Shown: piece after piece, positions 6,669 through 8,473 of the stretch
How the letters are laid out: the number at the start of each line of letters is the position of its first letter
Position numbering within the stretch: position 1 is the stretch's first letter
From: WLMZ01 sp037139095
GTDB lineage: Bacteria > Actinomycetota > Acidimicrobiia > Acidimicrobiales > Ilumatobacteraceae
Length of the DNA stretch: 8,473 nt
Assembly: GCA_037139095.1 (NCBI GenBank)
Contig: JBAXHD010000076.1
Location: 1 to 8,473, forward strand
Reading direction: 5' to 3'
Notes under the pieces: generated by a model
Database searches by the model: none
Seen by the model: the letters and a program-made list of their open reading frames with translations, nothing else
Told to the model about the DNA's origin: nothing
Program-made: the position numbers and the translations under genes

Positions 6669-7898
6669 ATGTCGGGTAATGGATTGCTTGCGGGCGTACG
6701 GGTACTTGATCTGTCTCTGTTGGGTCCGGCTGCATTGGCTGCCCATCTGGTCGACTTCGGCGCCGAGGTCATCAAGATTGAGGCACCAGCGGGCGACTAC
6801 GTGCGCCAGATGACATGGCCCATTGTTGAGGGCATCTCGCTGATGCACCTGCACATCAACCGCGGCAAAGAGTCGCTCGTTCTCGACCTGAAGAACGAAG
6901 ACGCCCTCGCGGTGTTCGAGGAACTGATCGCAAAGTCTGATGTCATCATCGAAGCAATGCGCCCGGGCTTTCTCGATAAGCGCGGCTTCACTCACGAGCG
7001 ACTGCGCGAGATCAACCCCGCCATCGTCTTTTGCAGCATCAGCGGTTACGGCGCCACTGGCCCATACCGCGATCTGCCCGCCCATGGCGTTGCGTTCGAT
7101 TCGTGGGCTGGCCAAGTGAATCCGGTGGTCGATGCCGACGGATTCTGCCGCACACCCGACCAAACAAACATCGGCATTACGGCGGGTCCAGCGTTTGGTG
7201 CAATGGCAGTGCTGGCTGCACTGGTTCGTGCACGCACCACTGGCGAGGGTGCCTATATGGAGATTGCGCAGAGCGACGCTGCTGCGTACTTCGACTGGTA
7301 TCGCATCGAGAGCTATAAGGCGTACGAGCAGCCCGCCGATGTGGTCACTGGCAACTCCAGCGATAACTACGAACGCCGCAAGCCGGGCCTTGGTGGCATG
7401 TGGGAAGGCGTTCGCTATCAGTTCTACGCCTCGGCCGATGGTCATGTGCTGTTCATGGCCAGCGAGCAGTCGTTTTGGAAAAACTTCTGCGTCGGCCTGG
7501 GCCGAGAAGATTTGTTTGAGCTGTATCCCGGCAGCAAGTACGCCGATCACGCCCGCGGCAACATCGCGCTACAAGAAGAACTGCGCAGCATCTTCCTCAC
7601 CCGCACGTCGGCCGAATGGCTGCAGTTCGCCGGCGAATACAACACCACCATCGCTCCGGTGAACACGCCGCACACGGTGATCACTGATCCGCAGTTCATC
7701 GATCGGTTCACGTGGACAACGATGCAGCAAACCGGCTGCGAGCAGCTGCTGTTCCCGCTCAATATCGACGGCGAAGAAGCACCAATCCCCACCAAGGCGC
7801 CAGGCATCGGCGACCACACCGACGCAGTGTTGCAGCGCGTGCTTGGCTACGAGTCAGAACGATTGGCGGCATTGCACAAGTCCGGTGCCTTGGGCTGA
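6669..7898 (+). CDS. Family III CoA-transferase (CaiB/BaiF type)
   Basis: A 409-residue protein, matching the usual length of about 400 for this cytosolic family, which moves CoA between acyl-CoA donors and free carboxylic acids through an aspartyl-CoA thioester intermediate. Motifs seen: LLAGVRVLDLSLLGPAALAAHLVDFGAEVIKIEAP (6-40), the classic N-terminal Rossmann segment; NRGKESLVLDLKN (64-76); SDVIIEAMRPGFLDKRGF (90-107); FCSISGYGATGPYRD (121-135); and YMEIAQSDAAAYF (196-208), where Asp203 fits the catalytic Asp169 of formyl-CoA transferase. The SADGHVLFMASEQSFWKNFCVGLGREDL stretch (255-282) is the typical second-domain region, and the C-terminal APVNTPHTVITDPQF (329-343) is also diagnostic. 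The gene lies 33 bases after a luciferase-like oxidoreductase gene, so it may activate the acid that this enzyme forms or consumes. The specific acid is unknown; racemase-type members of the family are a less likely alternative. Confidence 0.94.
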   Translation: MSGNGLLAGVRVLDLSLLGPAALAAHLVDFGAEVIKIEAPAGDYVRQMTWPIVEGISLMHLHINRGKESLVLDLKNEDALAVFEELIAKSDVIIEAMRPGFLDKRGFTHERLREINPAIVFCSISGYGATGPYRDLPAHGVAFDSWAGQVNPVVDADGFCRTPDQTNIGITAGPAFGAMAVLAALVRARTTGEGAYMEIAQSDAAAYFDWYRIESYKAYEQPADVVTGNSSDNYERRKPGLGGMWEGVRYQFYASADGHVLFMASEQSFWKNFCVGLGREDLFELYPGSKYADHARGNIALQEELRSIFLTRTSAEWLQFAGEYNTTIAPVNTPHTVITDPQFIDRFTWTTMQQTGCEQLLFPLNIDGEEAPIPTKAPGIGDHTDAVLQRVLGYESERLAALHKSGALG

Positions 7899-7947
7899 TC
7901 GGGCGCGCCGAACCGATTTGCTCATCAGGCACTTCTAATGCAATTGA

Positions 7948-7966
7948 TTACCCCGTGTTGGGGTAA
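7948..7966 (+). terminator. Perfect 7-bp hairpin after the CoA-transferase gene
   Basis: TTACCCC and GGGGTAA form a perfect 7-bp stem around a 5-base GTGTT loop, 49 bases after the stop of the CoA-transferase gene. No T-run follows, so an intrinsic terminator is only one reading. The same symmetric 19 bases could be an operator for the next gene. Along with the next hairpin it is the main content of this 134-base gap. Confidence 0.4.
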
Positions 7967-7981
7967 GTTACGGTCTTGCTC

Positions 7982-8000
7982 GCGCGCCTTGGGGGCGTGC
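7982..8000 (+). terminator. Second GC-rich hairpin in the same gap
   Basis: GCGCGCC and GGCGTGC pair over 7 positions (one G-U) around a TTGGG loop, followed by a mildly T-rich TTGCTTGAGTGTT. It could end transcription from the CoA-transferase gene or sit in the 5' leader of the next gene. The tail is too weak for a firm terminator call. Confidence 0.35.
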
Positions 8001-8020
8001 TTGCTTGAGTGTTGAGCCAC

Positions 8021-8026
8021 GAGGGG
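8021..8026 (+). promoter_or_regulatory. Ribosome binding site of the second LLM gene
   Basis: GAGGGG ends 6 bases before ATG 8033, supporting that start. Confidence 0.6.
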
Positions 8027-8032
8027 TTAGTC

Positions 8033-8473
8033 ATGGAATTCGGTCTGTTCAACCAGATGTACCACCCGATTCATCGGCGCGCGGAGCGAACTGAATACGA
8101 CGTGCTGCGCGAAGAACTCGCCCTCATCGAAGTGGCCGACCGGGTCGGTTTCAAGTACGCATGGGCCAGCGAGCATCACTTCCTCGACGAGTACTCGCAC
8201 TTGTCAGCCAGTGAAGCATTCATGGCATTTGCGTTGGCCCGCACGAAGAACATCCACATCGGCTCGGGCATCATCAACATCACTCCAAACGTGTCGCCGC
8301 CATCGCGCGTCGCCGAAAAAGTGGCGATGCTCGATCACCTCGGTCAGGGCCGTTTCGAGTGGGGCACCGGCCGCGGCTCGTCGAGCACCGAGGTACTTGG
8401 TTTCAACATCGACTCGATGGATGTCACCCGCGAGATGTACGACGAGACACTGCCCGAGATCATCAAGATGATG
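8033..8473 (+). CDS. Second luciferase-like flavin-dependent oxidoreductase (3' end missing)
   Basis: The frame is open from ATG 8033 to the window edge with no stop, giving the first 147 residues of what is normally a protein of roughly 350 or more. It opens MEFGLFNQMYHP (first barrel strand) and continues with ALIEVADRVGFKYAWASEHHFLDEY (30-54), including the SEHHF motif of luciferase-like monooxygenases. IHIGSGIINITPN (75-87), RVAEKVAMLDHLGQGRFEWGTGRG (92-115) and TEVLGFNID (119-127) follow. These N-terminal features are closer to bacterial luciferase alpha-type monooxygenases than those of the gene at 5649, so the two are distant relatives, not a recent duplication. A 134-base gap with two hairpins separates it from the CoA-transferase gene, so it probably starts its own transcription unit. 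Cofactor and substrate are not determinable from this part. Confidence 0.92.
   Translation, partial: MEFGLFNQMYHPIHRRAERTEYDVLREELALIEVADRVGFKYAWASEHHFLDEYSHLSASEAFMAFALARTKNIHIGSGIINITPNVSPPSRVAEKVAMLDHLGQGRFEWGTGRGSSSTEVLGFNIDSMDVTREMYDETLPEIIKMM

Noticed and set aside
6630..7550. Long minus-strand open frame of 306 codons
   Set aside because: Antisense to the CoA-transferase gene, which has strong motifs and a strong ribosome binding site; the antisense product is unrecognisable.
7937..7950. AT-rich near-palindrome around CAATTG after the CoA-transferase gene
   Set aside because: The flanking TAAT and ATTA arms are offset by one base, so the symmetry is poor; only the hexamer core is perfect, which is expected by chance.
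1..8473. Mobile elements, CRISPR arrays, tRNA or rRNA genes, defence genes
   Set aside because: No transposase or integrase motifs, no spaced direct repeats, no cloverleaf-like sequence, and every sizeable frame is accounted for by metabolic or membrane proteins.

Overview
This 8.5 kb stretch of moderately GC-rich bacterial DNA looks like an actinobacterial catabolic region. The best guess is an Acidimicrobiia-type or mycolic-related actinobacterium. The reasons are GTG starts beside ATG starts, codons that favour G or C in the third position without being extreme, and a gene set typical of actinobacterial acyl-CoA and steroid or isoprenoid catabolism. That set is paired acyl-CoA dehydrogenases, crotonases, a family III CoA-transferase and several luciferase-like flavin oxidoreductases. 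The lineage is an inference from style and content; no marker gene is present.

Layout. Positions 3-3391 hold four closely packed plus-strand genes: the 3' part of a DUF2889 gene, a crotonase-superfamily protein, a zinc-free MDR (quinone-oxidoreductase-like) reductase, and a short acyl-CoA dehydrogenase-like subunit. Gaps between them are 12, 23 and 6 bases, so they are probably co-transcribed. A 141-base gap with an imperfect 17+17 inverted repeat follows. Next comes a second, full-length acyl-CoA dehydrogenase subunit (3533-4678). Its stop overlaps the stop of a convergent gene for a YihY/BrkB-type membrane protein (4675-5592, minus). After a 56-base divergent gap, the plus strand carries a luciferase-like oxidoreductase (5649-6635), a CaiB/BaiF CoA-transferase (6669-7898), a 134-base gap with two hairpins, and the 5' part of a second luciferase-like oxidoreductase (8033 to the window end).

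How the genes may work together. The CoA-transferase could activate an organic acid as its CoA thioester. The two dehydrogenase subunits could introduce a double bond, the crotonase-family protein could hydrate or otherwise process the enoyl-CoA, and the MDR enzyme could reduce an enoyl or quinone intermediate. The flavin-dependent oxidoreductases could perform an oxygenation or a flavin- or F420-dependent redox step. The substrate cannot be read from the sequence. The most informative detail is that the two dehydrogenase subunits carry complementary halves of the usual active-site motifs. This is the arrangement known from the heteromeric FadE pairs of mycobacterial steroid degradation.

No tRNA, rRNA, CRISPR array, insertion sequence or phage gene was seen. 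The window looks like ordinary chromosomal metabolism, not a defence or mobile system.
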